Assembly (NCBI RefSeq): GCF_002007235.1
Contig: NZ_MUHW01000020.1
Coordinates: forward strand, 1-64,000
Direction of reading: 5' to 3'
DNA length: 64,000 nucleotides
Source of the DNA: Oribacterium sp. C9
GTDB taxonomy: Bacteria; Bacillota; Clostridia; Lachnospirales; Lachnospiraceae
Shown here: positions 17,262 to 24,872 of the stretch, piece by piece
Layout: the number at the start of each line of letters is the position of its first letter
Position numbering within the stretch: position 1 is the first letter of the stretch
Made by a program: the position numbers and the translations under genes
The notes under the pieces: generated by a model
What the model was told of the DNA's origin: nothing
The model's database searches: none
Seen by the model: the letters and a program-made list of their open reading frames with translations, nothing else

Positions 17262-17858
17262 ATGAAAGAAGGAATCATATTTCATGGAAAAGAGAAATTA
17301 AGAGCCTGCTTTAACCGTATTCAGGCTATAAAGCCCTTAGTATATGAATGCATATTTATGCTTCTTTTATGTGTTGCGGGAATTCTGGCAAAAAAAGCCA
17401 TTAACCCGACAGCAAATATGATAACGGACTTTCTTCACATTCCCGGAGGAATCTCCACAGCTCTGTCACTGATGTTTCCGGTCATCGGCGCAGGAATCAC
17501 AAAGGGCAGATGGAATGCGGGAATCATGGGACTCCTTCAGGGAATCAGTGCACTTATGATGGGGTCTGTAGGAAGCATGGGCGTTCTTATCCCTATGGCT
17601 TATTTCCTTCCGGGTGTTGCCATAGACTTAATGATGATGCTGCCATTTCATACTCCTTCAGGGATGAGAGTAAAGGCTTTCCTTGCAAATATCGCTTCTT
17701 CACTGACGGCTGCTGTATTTGCGGATATAATGGTCTTTCATCTGCCTGCAACGGTTCTTTCAGTCTATCTGCTTGTGGCAACTATGTCAGGAGCAATATG
17801 CGGTTATGCAGCAGGAGCAGTCATAAATCAAATTACAGGAAGTAAGGAAAATGAATAA
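17262..17858 (+). CDS. ECF-type transporter S-component
   Basis: The 198-residue membrane protein has five or six hydrophobic helices. The first (about 25-42) is followed by a Gly/Pro loop (IPGGISTALSLMFPVIGAGI), and Gly/Ala-rich helices after it give the look of the small substrate-binding S-components of energy-coupling-factor importers. It starts three bases after the fdhA stop and overlaps the next gene by eight bases, so it belongs to the formate dehydrogenase/Moco operon. The shared EcfA/EcfT subunits are not in this window. By context it may import something needed for the enzyme (a cofactor precursor or metal), but the family alone does not reveal the ligand. Confidence 0.68.
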   Translation: MKEGIIFHGKEKLRACFNRIQAIKPLVYECIFMLLLCVAGILAKKAINPTANMITDFLHIPGGISTALSLMFPVIGAGITKGRWNAGIMGLLQGISALMMGSVGSMGVLIPMAYFLPGVAIDLMMMLPFHTPSGMRVKAFLANIASSLTAAVFADIMVFHLPATVLSVYLLVATMSGAICGYAAGAVINQITGSKENE

Positions 17859-18288
17859 AAAAGTAAAACTGATTCTTAGTGGGGTCATTCTTTGCCTCGC
17901 CCTTATAACATCAATCGTTTCAGCCACATATCTCAAGGGACGTAAAAGTACACCGGAGAATCAGATAGCTGTTTCCGTCAATGCTGAGGATAAGTTTATA
18001 TCCCTTTCGGATTTCAAGCTTTCCAGTGTAAGTGAAGATATAAAAAACAAAAAGGGAGAAACTAAACACATAGAGGGTGACGGAGTACTCATCCGTGATA
18101 TCATAGGTTCCGTTTCTTTCACTGAGATCACTGTCATATCAGATGACGAATACAGGGCAGCCCTCACTTCGGATGACATGGAAAATGCATGGCTTCTGTC
18201 GGATGAAGGAACTGCCAGACTGATCGTCAAAGGAGATGAGAATTCCAAACGGGATGTAAAGAATGTGGTAAGGATAGAAGTAAAATGA
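17851..18288 (+). CDS. Anchored small protein, molybdopterin-oxidoreductase-like fold
   Basis: The 145-residue protein begins with a basic start and one hydrophobic segment (about residues 6-26, a signal anchor). The outer domain (about 40-145) contains GVLIRDIIG, then ITVISDDEYRAALTSDDM, then ARLIVKGDENSKRDVKNVVRIEV. This order recalls the short relatives of the sulfite-oxidase type molybdopterin domain that lack the metal-ligand Cys, but the match is by eye only. It overlaps the ECF component by eight bases and mobA by four (ATGA). A cofactor-handling or binding role in the operon is possible; the true function is unknown. Confidence 0.55.
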   Translation: MNKKVKLILSGVILCLALITSIVSATYLKGRKSTPENQIAVSVNAEDKFISLSDFKLSSVSEDIKNKKGETKHIEGDGVLIRDIIGSVSFTEITVISDDEYRAALTSDDMENAWLLSDEGTARLIVKGDENSKRDVKNVVRIEVK

Positions 18289-18860
18289 TAGATTATTCCG
18301 CCATCATACTGGCAGGTGGAAAAAGCAGTCGAATGGGCAGAAAAAAGGCTGAGCTTTCTTTTTCGGGAAAAACCTTTCTGGAGATCCTTACAGATAAGCT
18401 GGAGGCTCTGGAAATAAGTGATATCCTTCTGTCAGGATACGAATGCAATGATAAAAGGTTAAGGAGTGTTAACGATATCTACAAAAACAAAGGTCCCCTT
18501 GGGGGCGTTCATGCCTGTCTCGGAGAAGTGAAATATCCTCATGCTCTGGTCCTTGCAGAGGATGCTCCTTTTATCCCTGATGAATTCCTGAAAGAGCTTA
18601 TAAAGTGTCATAGTGAAGGACAACAGCAGATCACCGTTACTGTATGTAACGGAAATCTGCAGCCTCTTGTGGGAATTTACGACAAATCCCTTTACGAAGA
18701 CTGTGAAAAGCTGCTTTCCGAAGAAAGAGCAAATCTCATGAAGCTGATCAAGTCGACCTGCCATGAAGAAGTCTCTTTTACCGGAGATGAACTGCTGATA
18801 CGTGGCTGCAACACCCCGGAAGAGTTTGAGCGCATGTCAGGATCCTTTAAAATAATCTGA
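18285..18860 (+). CDS. mobA: Molybdenum cofactor guanylyltransferase MobA
   Basis: The 191-residue nucleotidyltransferase adds GMP to molybdopterin to give the MGD form required by formate dehydrogenase. The GTP-binding signature LAGGKSSRMGRKKA is at residues 10-23, followed by NKGPLGGVHACL at about 69-80 and the metal-binding Asp segment LAEDAPFIP at about 93-101; the usual DxPF motif appears here with Ala before Pro. The ATG overlaps the preceding stop (ATGA). As last gene of the five-gene operon it explains how the neighbouring enzyme receives its bis-MGD cofactor. Confidence 0.9.
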   Translation: MIDYSAIILAGGKSSRMGRKKAELSFSGKTFLEILTDKLEALEISDILLSGYECNDKRLRSVNDIYKNKGPLGGVHACLGEVKYPHALVLAEDAPFIPDEFLKELIKCHSEGQQQITVTVCNGNLQPLVGIYDKSLYEDCEKLLSEERANLMKLIKSTCHEEVSFTGDELLIRGCNTPEEFERMSGSFKII

Positions 18861-18955
18861 ACTGTTTTCCGATAATTCATTTACGTTTTTTCTCAGTTAA
18901 ATATCATGTCGAAAAATTGTCAATTTGGTGCTTTTTTACGTGAACTCACTATATT

Positions 18956-18969
18956 GTGACCTCGGTATA
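18956..18969 (+). promoter_or_regulatory. TGTGACC-CGGTA motif before the Tat reductase
   Basis: GTGACCTCGGTATA matches GTGACCGCGGTAAC at 9003-9016 in 11 of 14 positions. Both motifs begin exactly 72 nt before the start codon of an exported flavoenzyme gene. A common regulator site or promoter element is inferred. Confidence 0.4.
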
Positions 18970-19027
18970 TGTTAAAATTCACCTTGTATGGGTTTTGTTT
19001 GAGACTGTATGAAAGGAGACGTAATAT

Positions 19028-21328
19028 ATGAGTAATGAAAAGAAGATTTCAAGACGAGATTTTTTGAAGGGCGGTGCAGCACTGGCTGCAACCACAGCGA
19101 TTCTCGATCTGGCTGCATGTGCCAACGGAGAGACACCACCTCCTGCCACAACAGCTGCTGCGGAGAAAGCTGCAGAGACTACTGCCGCTGTGACTGAGGC
19201 TGCAACAGAAGCCGCTAAGAGTGAGGAGGCTCCAAAGGCGGTTGAAACTGTAAAGGCCATAGTGTCAGAGCTCAATCCTCAGGACTATGATTTCAGAAGC
19301 ACAGATTCTGATCTTTCTGCTGTATTCAGCCCATGGAAGTTCGGAGGTCTGAACCTCACACACCGTATGGTAAAGTCAGCCGCAGGTTCTGATACTCAGA
19401 GGGGCAGCGTAGAAGAGGCTGTTGAGTATTATTCAGCATTTGCAAAGGGCGGTGTTGAGATGGTATGGGTCGAGGATTTCCTTGCTTTCGGTGAGAACTT
19501 CCCAAGCGGAAGAGCTACAAAGATCGAGGATTCTCATGTAAAAGAGGTTATCGATGGTGTCCATGCAGCAGGCGGTTACATCGGCTACCAGCTCAGCTGT
19601 ATGGGTAGATCCTTCAGCGGATTTGATGCTGCCACAGCACCTCAGTATGCATCTGCATTTGCCGAGCATCTTACTCTTGAGGAAGTAAAGAAGGTTCAGG
19701 AGGATTTCATCCAGGGTGCCAAGAAGATGAAGGATCTCGGTTTTGATGCCGTTGAGATCAACGCTGCCGGAAACAACATCGGTCAGGCTTTCTTCTCACG
19801 TCAGAGAAACCATCGTGATGATGAGTACGGTCCTCAGAGCTTTGAAAACCGCGCACGTTTCGTAGGTGAGATCATCAGTGGTATCAAGGAGCTCTGCGGA
19901 AAGGATTTCCCTGTTCAGATCCTTTTCAACGGTATCGAAGAGAACGATATCAACATCGGTGAGTCTGATCTTTCCACAACTGTTGAAGAGAACTGCAAGA
20001 TCTGTAAGGCACTCGAGGATTTCGGAGCTGATGCTCTTCATGTAAGACTCGGAGTATTCCGTATGCATGTCTGCCAGTTCGCATCAGACCTTTACTTCAC
20101 AGGAAACGGAATCATCGGTACTGCTGCAGACGGAACACGTTTCGACTTCTCACGTCATTTCGAAGGAAAGCTTCTTGCGAACCATGACGCTTACGGCATG
20201 ATGCTTAACGTTGCAAAGGAGATCAAGCAGGCTGTATCTATCCCTGTAGGAACAGTTACATGTATGAATCCTGCGTATGCTCCTAAGTTCTTCAACGACG
20301 CCATCGCTGATGGAATGTGTGACTTCTTCATCATGAACCGTCCACTTACAGTTGATACAGAGTACGTTAACAAGCTCCGTGAGAAGCGTCTCGACGAGAT
20401 CGCACCATGTACACGCTGTATGCATTGTCACTTCGATTATGATGAAGAGGGCAAGATGTACGAGCACTGTCGTGTCAATGCTGCAACCCAGAGAGCTTGG
20501 CACGAGGATATGCCTGAGGGCGCTATCCCTGTTATGGCATCCGAGAAAAAGAAGGTCATGGTCATCGGTGGAGGTCCTGCAGGACTCGAGGCCGCACGTA
20601 TCGCAGCAGAGCGTGGTCATGATGTAACTCTTTACGAGAAGAACGGATTCCTCGGTGGACTTCTCATTTTTGCAGAAGCTATCAAGGGACCTCATGAGAA
20701 CCTCGGAGATCTCAGAAATTACCTTATCCGCCAGCAGGAGCTCAAGGGCGTTACTGTCAAGACAGGAACTGAGGTTACAGCAGACCTCATCAAGTCAGAG
20801 GCTCCTGACTATGTGGTTCTCGCAGCAGGCGGCGCAAGACCTGAGCTTGAGCTGAGCTCTACAGGTGCTACCAATGTTATCTCCATCGACGATATCGCTT
20901 CCGCTGATATCGGTGACAAGGTAACCATCATCGGCGGCAATGCACAGGCTGTGGATGCTGCTCAGTATCTCATCGCTCTCGGAAAGCATGTAACCATGGT
21001 TTCTCCTGAAGGCAAGGATCGTCTCGATAAGGGACAGTCTGCATGGGTCAAGCAGTTCACCATCCCTATGCTTTACGCAAACGGTATGCGCTTATGGCCA
21101 AATGCTTCCATCAAGGAGGTTCAGGATGGCAAGGTAGTTATCGACGGCGAGACAGGATGCGACGTAGTCATCGACTGTAACACAGTTATCGATGCCCGTG
21201 ATATGCTTCCTAACACATCACTCATCGACGGTCTCGACATCCCTTGCATCGCAGTTGGAGACTGCAACAAGCCTTTCAACATAGCTGAAGCTATAGCTGC
21301 AGGAAACATCGCTGCAAGAAAAATCTGA
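19028..21328 (+). CDS. Tat-exported lipoprotein 2-enoate reductase (OYE/FadH-like)
   Basis: The 766-residue protein opens with a twin-arginine signal (SRRDFLKGG, residues 8-16) and a lipobox ending in Cys31, then an Ala/Thr/Glu spacer (about 32-90). Residues about 97-440 are an old-yellow-enzyme TIM barrel with FMN and catalytic region (FFSRQRNHRDDEYG). Cys461, 464, 467 and 481 are the 4Fe-4S ligands, with C-x2-C-x2-C instead of the usual C-x2-C-x3-C. Residues about 500-766 are the FAD/NAD(P)-like domain (VMVIGGGPAGLEAA). Cytoplasmic relatives (2,4-dienoyl-CoA reductase, 2-enoate reductase, BaiCD) reduce C=C bonds with NAD(P)H. Export through Tat, folded and with cofactors, is unusual and implies an electron donor outside the cell. 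SD AAAGGAG precedes the ATG; codon bias suggests high expression. Confidence 0.93.
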   Translation: MSNEKKISRRDFLKGGAALAATTAILDLAACANGETPPPATTAAAEKAAETTAAVTEAATEAAKSEEAPKAVETVKAIVSELNPQDYDFRSTDSDLSAVFSPWKFGGLNLTHRMVKSAAGSDTQRGSVEEAVEYYSAFAKGGVEMVWVEDFLAFGENFPSGRATKIEDSHVKEVIDGVHAAGGYIGYQLSCMGRSFSGFDAATAPQYASAFAEHLTLEEVKKVQEDFIQGAKKMKDLGFDAVEINAAGNNIGQAFFSRQRNHRDDEYGPQSFENRARFVGEIISGIKELCGKDFPVQILFNGIEENDINIGESDLSTTVEENCKICKALEDFGADALHVRLGVFRMHVCQFASDLYFTGNGIIGTAADGTRFDFSRHFEGKLLANHDAYGMMLNVAKEIKQAVSIPVGTVTCMNPAYAPKFFNDAIADGMCDFFIMNRPLTVDTEYVNKLREKRLDEIAPCTRCMHCHFDYDEEGKMYEHCRVNAATQRAWHEDMPEGAIPVMASEKKKVMVIGGGPAGLEAARIAAERGHDVTLYEKNGFLGGLLIFAEAIKGPHENLGDLRNYLIRQQELKGVTVKTGTEVTADLIKSEAPDYVVLAAGGARPELELSSTGATNVISIDDIASADIGDKVTIIGGNAQAVDAAQYLIALGKHVTMVSPEGKDRLDKGQSAWVKQFTIPMLYANGMRLWPNASIKEVQDGKVVIDGETGCDVVIDCNTVIDARDMLPNTSLIDGLDIPCIAVGDCNKPFNIAEAIAAGNIAARKI

Positions 21329-21346
21329 TTTTTTATATACTCATGT

Positions 21347-21378
21347 GGGAGCTGCCGTACAGTGGCAGCTCCTTTTTA
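21347..21378 (+). terminator. Terminator after the Tat reductase gene
   Basis: GGAGCTGCC (21348-21356) pairs with GGCAGCTCC (21364-21372), followed by TTTTTATTT. Confidence 0.9.
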
Positions 21379-21618
21379 TTTGTGATGAGATATAGAACTT
21401 TCATAGTTATTTAATTGAATACCGAAAGCCTTCATTGTATACTCTACTTGAATTTTACACCGTTGGTAATACCAGCGGTTTTATTACTGTATAAGTCTGT
21501 TGTCAGAGGCTTAAGGATGCCGGCATATGCTGCCGCCTTCATTTGAATCGACAAAACTAAACGATCTGACGATTCTATATTTGCCTTTGACACACAAATC
21601 ATTTTATTATTTATCGGA

Positions 21619-22722
21619 ATGGAAAATACACATATTACAGAAGAGATCCTGCCGGGAATATACAGAGTTGATCTGACAGACACTACTGTAGAGCAGGGCG
21701 TAAGCAGTATTCATATATTTATAATCAAGGGAAAGGAAGATGTTAATTCGGGAAGGAGCCTCATGATAGACACAGGCTTCAGAAATGACGACTGTCTCCG
21801 GAAGCTTTTATCCGCTCTGGAAGAGCTTCACATATCCACCGACTCCCTTGACATTTTTCTCACTCACAGGCATCATGACCACTGCGGTCTCGCAGGAACC
21901 TTTGCCGAAATGGGTGCCCGTCTTTTCATGAATCCGACAGAGGAACGCCATCCCTATGACTGTCTTGCCTACAGAGTAAGTAATGAGTCTCTTGATGCGC
22001 AGAAAAAGGTTCTGCATTCCGTTGGTATCACACCTGAGCGTACTCCCGAGGTATGGCATACCTTTATGAAGATATCCGACAAGGTACAGCACCACGGCGA
22101 ATGGGTACTTGCCATCTGGGGATTCCCTTATACAGGGGTATATGAAGGCGACAGATTCTGTTACGGAGATTATGAATTTGAAGCCACCCCGCTGAAGGGG
22201 CACACATATGGCCAGATGGGACTGATGGATCATGAAAAGCAGATCTTCTTTACTGCCGACCAGATAATTCATGACATTTCACCCATAATTGCCACCACCT
22301 ATCCTGACGAGGGCCTGCTGCTCAGCTTCTTTGATTCACTTCGCTATGTAAAGGAGCACTGTTCCACATGGACTGTCATCCCATCCCATGGGGAGATACT
22401 TTCCGATGTCCCTAAGGACGTTGATAAGACTGTTTTCAGCTATCTGAATAAAGCTACGGTGGTAAGGGATCTTTTGAAGGCGAAGGCTCTGAGAAAAAAA
22501 GAGACTGAAGCTTACGATCCTGACGCAACCTCAGAAATGACCATTCAGGAGGTTGCAGAGATAATTTACCATGTCAGCCACATGCCTGAAAATGAAGCTG
22601 AATTTTTCATCTATAAGATGTTTATGACAAAAACCTACAGCCTTCTCGAATATCTCTATGACCTCGGTTTTGTCAAAAGAGAAGAGAGAGAAGGTACATT
22701 CTATTGGAGTTACACTAACTGA
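21619..22722 (+). CDS. MBL-fold metallo-hydrolase
   Basis: The 367-residue cytoplasmic protein has a metallo-beta-lactamase domain over its first 240 residues. The zinc motif is THRHHDHCG at about residues 81-89, the next metal ligand region is GHTYGQMGL (about 195), and FFTADQ (about 215) supplies the bridging Asp. The C-terminal third is helical (winged-helix-like, DLGFVKREEREGTFYW). This layout occurs in MBL-BPS/LACTB2-like proteins of varied hydrolase activity, so the substrate remains open. The ribosome site before ATG 21619 is weak. The ABC-F gene starts three bases after its stop, so the two are cotranscribed. Confidence 0.88.
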   Translation: MENTHITEEILPGIYRVDLTDTTVEQGVSSIHIFIIKGKEDVNSGRSLMIDTGFRNDDCLRKLLSALEELHISTDSLDIFLTHRHHDHCGLAGTFAEMGARLFMNPTEERHPYDCLAYRVSNESLDAQKKVLHSVGITPERTPEVWHTFMKISDKVQHHGEWVLAIWGFPYTGVYEGDRFCYGDYEFEATPLKGHTYGQMGLMDHEKQIFFTADQIIHDISPIIATTYPDEGLLLSFFDSLRYVKEHCSTWTVIPSHGEILSDVPKDVDKTVFSYLNKATVVRDLLKAKALRKKETEAYDPDATSEMTIQEVAEIIYHVSHMPENEAEFFIYKMFMTKTYSLLEYLYDLGFVKREEREGTFYWSYTN

Positions 22723-22725
22723 TTT

Positions 22726-24627
22726 ATGGCACAGAACAATATCATAACTATCGAACATTTATCCAAGGTCTACACAGAAAGAAAGATCTTTGAGGATACG
22801 GATTTTTCCATGCTGGAGGGCGAGAAGGTAGCGCTCATAGGCATTAACGGAACAGGTAAATCAACCCTTTTAAGAATCGTTGCGGGGCTCGAGGAGCCTG
22901 ACGAGGGAAGCATTGCCAAACGAAGGAATCTGGCGGTTCGTTTTCTTTCCCAGACCCCGGAATTTGATCCCGAGGATACCATAATTGAAGCTATCATACA
23001 TGACAACGAGGGTCAGCAGCACGTCTGGGATCTGGAAGCAGAGGCTAAAAAGTTTCTTTCGAAGCTCGGGGAAGAGGATTTCACACAGAAGATAAAGAAT
23101 CTTTCCGGCGGACAGAAAAAGAGAGTCGCTCTCGCCAGCACACTGCTTTCAACTGCGGATCTTCTCATTCTGGATGAGCCTACGAACCACCTGGACGGAG
23201 AAATGTCCGAGTGGCTTGAAGGATATCTCAAAAACTTCCGCGGTTCACTTCTCATGGTGACTCATGACAGATATTTCCTTGATTCTGTCTGCGACCGTAT
23301 AGTGGAGCTGGATCAGGGGAAGCTTTACAGCTACAAGGCAAATTACGCCGGATATCTGGAGCTGAAGGCTGAGCGTATGGACATCGCGAGGGCTCAGGAA
23401 CGCACCAGACAGAACATCCTCCGTAACGAGCTCAAGTGGGTAATGCGAGGCGCCAAGGCCCGTACCACCAAGCAGAAGGGACGTCTCCAGAGATACGAAA
23501 AGCTGTCGCAGATGCACGGTCCCACAGAGGAAGAGGAGCTTAAGTTAAGCTCCATAAAAACAAGGCTCGGTAAATCCACCATAGAGATCGATGATGTAAG
23601 CAAGGCCTATGATGAAAAAACTCTGATCCGGAATTTCAGCTACAATTTCCTCCGTAACGACCGCGTGGGAATCATCGGTCAGAACGGTGCAGGAAAGTCC
23701 ACACTTATCAAGATGATAACCGGATGGGAGCAGCCTGACAGCGGTGAGATCCGCATCGGTCAGACAGTCCGTATAGGATATTTCTCTCAGGAGAACGAGG
23801 AACTGGATGGTAATCAGCGTGTAATCGATGCCATGACATCCATCGCGGAATATGTTCACACCACAGACGGTCTGGTCAGCGCCAGCAACATGCTGGACAA
23901 GTTCCTGTTCCCGCCTTCACAGCAGTTCATGAAGGTGGAAAAGCTGAGCGGAGGAGAAAAGCGAAGGCTCTATCTTCTTCGTGTCCTCATGTCAGCCCCC
24001 AATGTACTCATTCTGGACGAGCCTACCAACGATCTGGATATTCGCACCATGACCATACTCGAGAATTATCTGGATCATTTTGACGGAATCGTCATCGCGG
24101 TTTCTCATGACAGATATTTCCTTGACCGTGTGGTGAACCGTATTTTCTCTTTTGAAGGGAACGGAAGCATCTCACAGTATGAAGGCGGATACACCGACTA
24201 TCAGGTAGAGTATCTTCGCCGCCATCCTGATATGGACAGTGTGTTCCAGAGTGCAGGCTCCATCTCGGGAGTCGGAAAGTCAGCTTCTTCCGGCAGCTCA
24301 GTTTCTTCAGGAAATACGGAGGAATCATCCGAAAATGAAGCTGTTGTCAAAAGCTCAGAGCTCACACGACGTGACCACAGTCGAAAGAGCCTCCGCATGA
24401 GCTACAAGGAAGCAAGAGAATGGGAGACCATTGAGTCCGATATCGAGACAGCGGAAAACAAGATCGCGGATATCGATGCTTCTATCCTCAAGTACTCCAA
24501 CGATTTCATAAAGCTCAACGAGCTCACCAAGGAAAAGGAGGAGCTGGAAGCCTACCTTACAGAGAAGATGGAACGCTGGGAATACCTCTCAGACCTTAAC
24601 GAGAGGATACAGGCTCAGGTGAAGTGA
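22726..24627 (+). CDS. ABC-F ATPase (Uup-type)
   Basis: The 633-residue cytoplasmic protein has two ABC domains in one chain and no membrane segments. Walker A motifs GINGTGKST (about residue 38) and GQNGAGKST (about 323), two LSGG signatures and two DEPTN Walker B motifs are intact. The linker between them carries basic residues (MRGAKARTTKQKGR), as expected for ribosome binding near the tRNA exit site. The C terminus is a Ser-rich spacer followed by a charged coiled coil (about 575-633), the Uup-like DNA/RNA-binding tail. ABC-F proteins rescue or tune ribosomes, and some give antibiotic resistance; this looks like the housekeeping Uup group. Confidence 0.93.
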   Translation: MAQNNIITIEHLSKVYTERKIFEDTDFSMLEGEKVALIGINGTGKSTLLRIVAGLEEPDEGSIAKRRNLAVRFLSQTPEFDPEDTIIEAIIHDNEGQQHVWDLEAEAKKFLSKLGEEDFTQKIKNLSGGQKKRVALASTLLSTADLLILDEPTNHLDGEMSEWLEGYLKNFRGSLLMVTHDRYFLDSVCDRIVELDQGKLYSYKANYAGYLELKAERMDIARAQERTRQNILRNELKWVMRGAKARTTKQKGRLQRYEKLSQMHGPTEEEELKLSSIKTRLGKSTIEIDDVSKAYDEKTLIRNFSYNFLRNDRVGIIGQNGAGKSTLIKMITGWEQPDSGEIRIGQTVRIGYFSQENEELDGNQRVIDAMTSIAEYVHTTDGLVSASNMLDKFLFPPSQQFMKVEKLSGGEKRRLYLLRVLMSAPNVLILDEPTNDLDIRTMTILENYLDHFDGIVIAVSHDRYFLDRVVNRIFSFEGNGSISQYEGGYTDYQVEYLRRHPDMDSVFQSAGSISGVGKSASSGSSVSSGNTEESSENEAVVKSSELTRRDHSRKSLRMSYKEAREWETIESDIETAENKIADIDASILKYSNDFIKLNELTKEKEELEAYLTEKMERWEYLSDLNERIQAQVK

Positions 24628-24672
24628 ATATAGCTCGACTTCGGAGCGTGTTATTCAATAAACAAAAACCTC

Positions 24673-24701
24673 TTGACGAGCACCACTGCATTTGATATTA
24701 T
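24673..24701 (+). promoter_or_regulatory. Predicted promoter of tRNA-Ser
   Basis: TTGACG (24673-24678), a 17-bp spacer and TATTAT (24696-24701) end 13 bp before the tRNA. Confidence 0.75.
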
Positions 24702-24714
24702 TATGAGGCTTTAT

Positions 24715-24799
24715 GACGAGGTGTGATAATTGGTAGTCGGCCAGCCTGGAAAGTTGGTGCCCGTTTTACGGGTTGTGAGTTCGAGTCTCATCCTCGTCG
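24715..24799 (+). tRNA. tRNA-Ser (GGA)
   Basis: The 85-nt type II tRNA has acceptor stem GACGAGG/CCTCGTC, discriminator G (usual for Ser), anticodon stem CCAGC/GTTGG with loop CTGGAAA and anticodon GGA at 24748-24750, a long variable arm (GCCCG/CGGGT) and T arm GTGAG-TTCGAGT-CTCAT. CCA is not encoded. Confidence 0.95.
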
Positions 24800-24805
24800 C
24801 TCGAG

Positions 24806-24833
24806 AAACCGGTTCAAATGAACCGGTTTTTTT
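24806..24833 (+). terminator. Terminator after tRNA-Ser
   Basis: AAACCGGTTC (24806-24815) pairs perfectly with GAACCGGTTT (24820-24829), ending in a T run. Confidence 0.93.
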
Positions 24834-24872
24834 GTTATACTTAAATAGAATTTGAAGAAAGGAGGTTACGTT

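Noticed and set aside
16407-17285. Long minus-strand open frame opposite fdhA
   Set aside because: Antisense shadow of a well-supported gene; no start signal and no family match.
18861-19027. Molybdenum-cofactor riboswitch near the Moco operon
   Set aside because: No multi-stem Moco-like structure was visible in the gap before the Tat reductase or before 12706.
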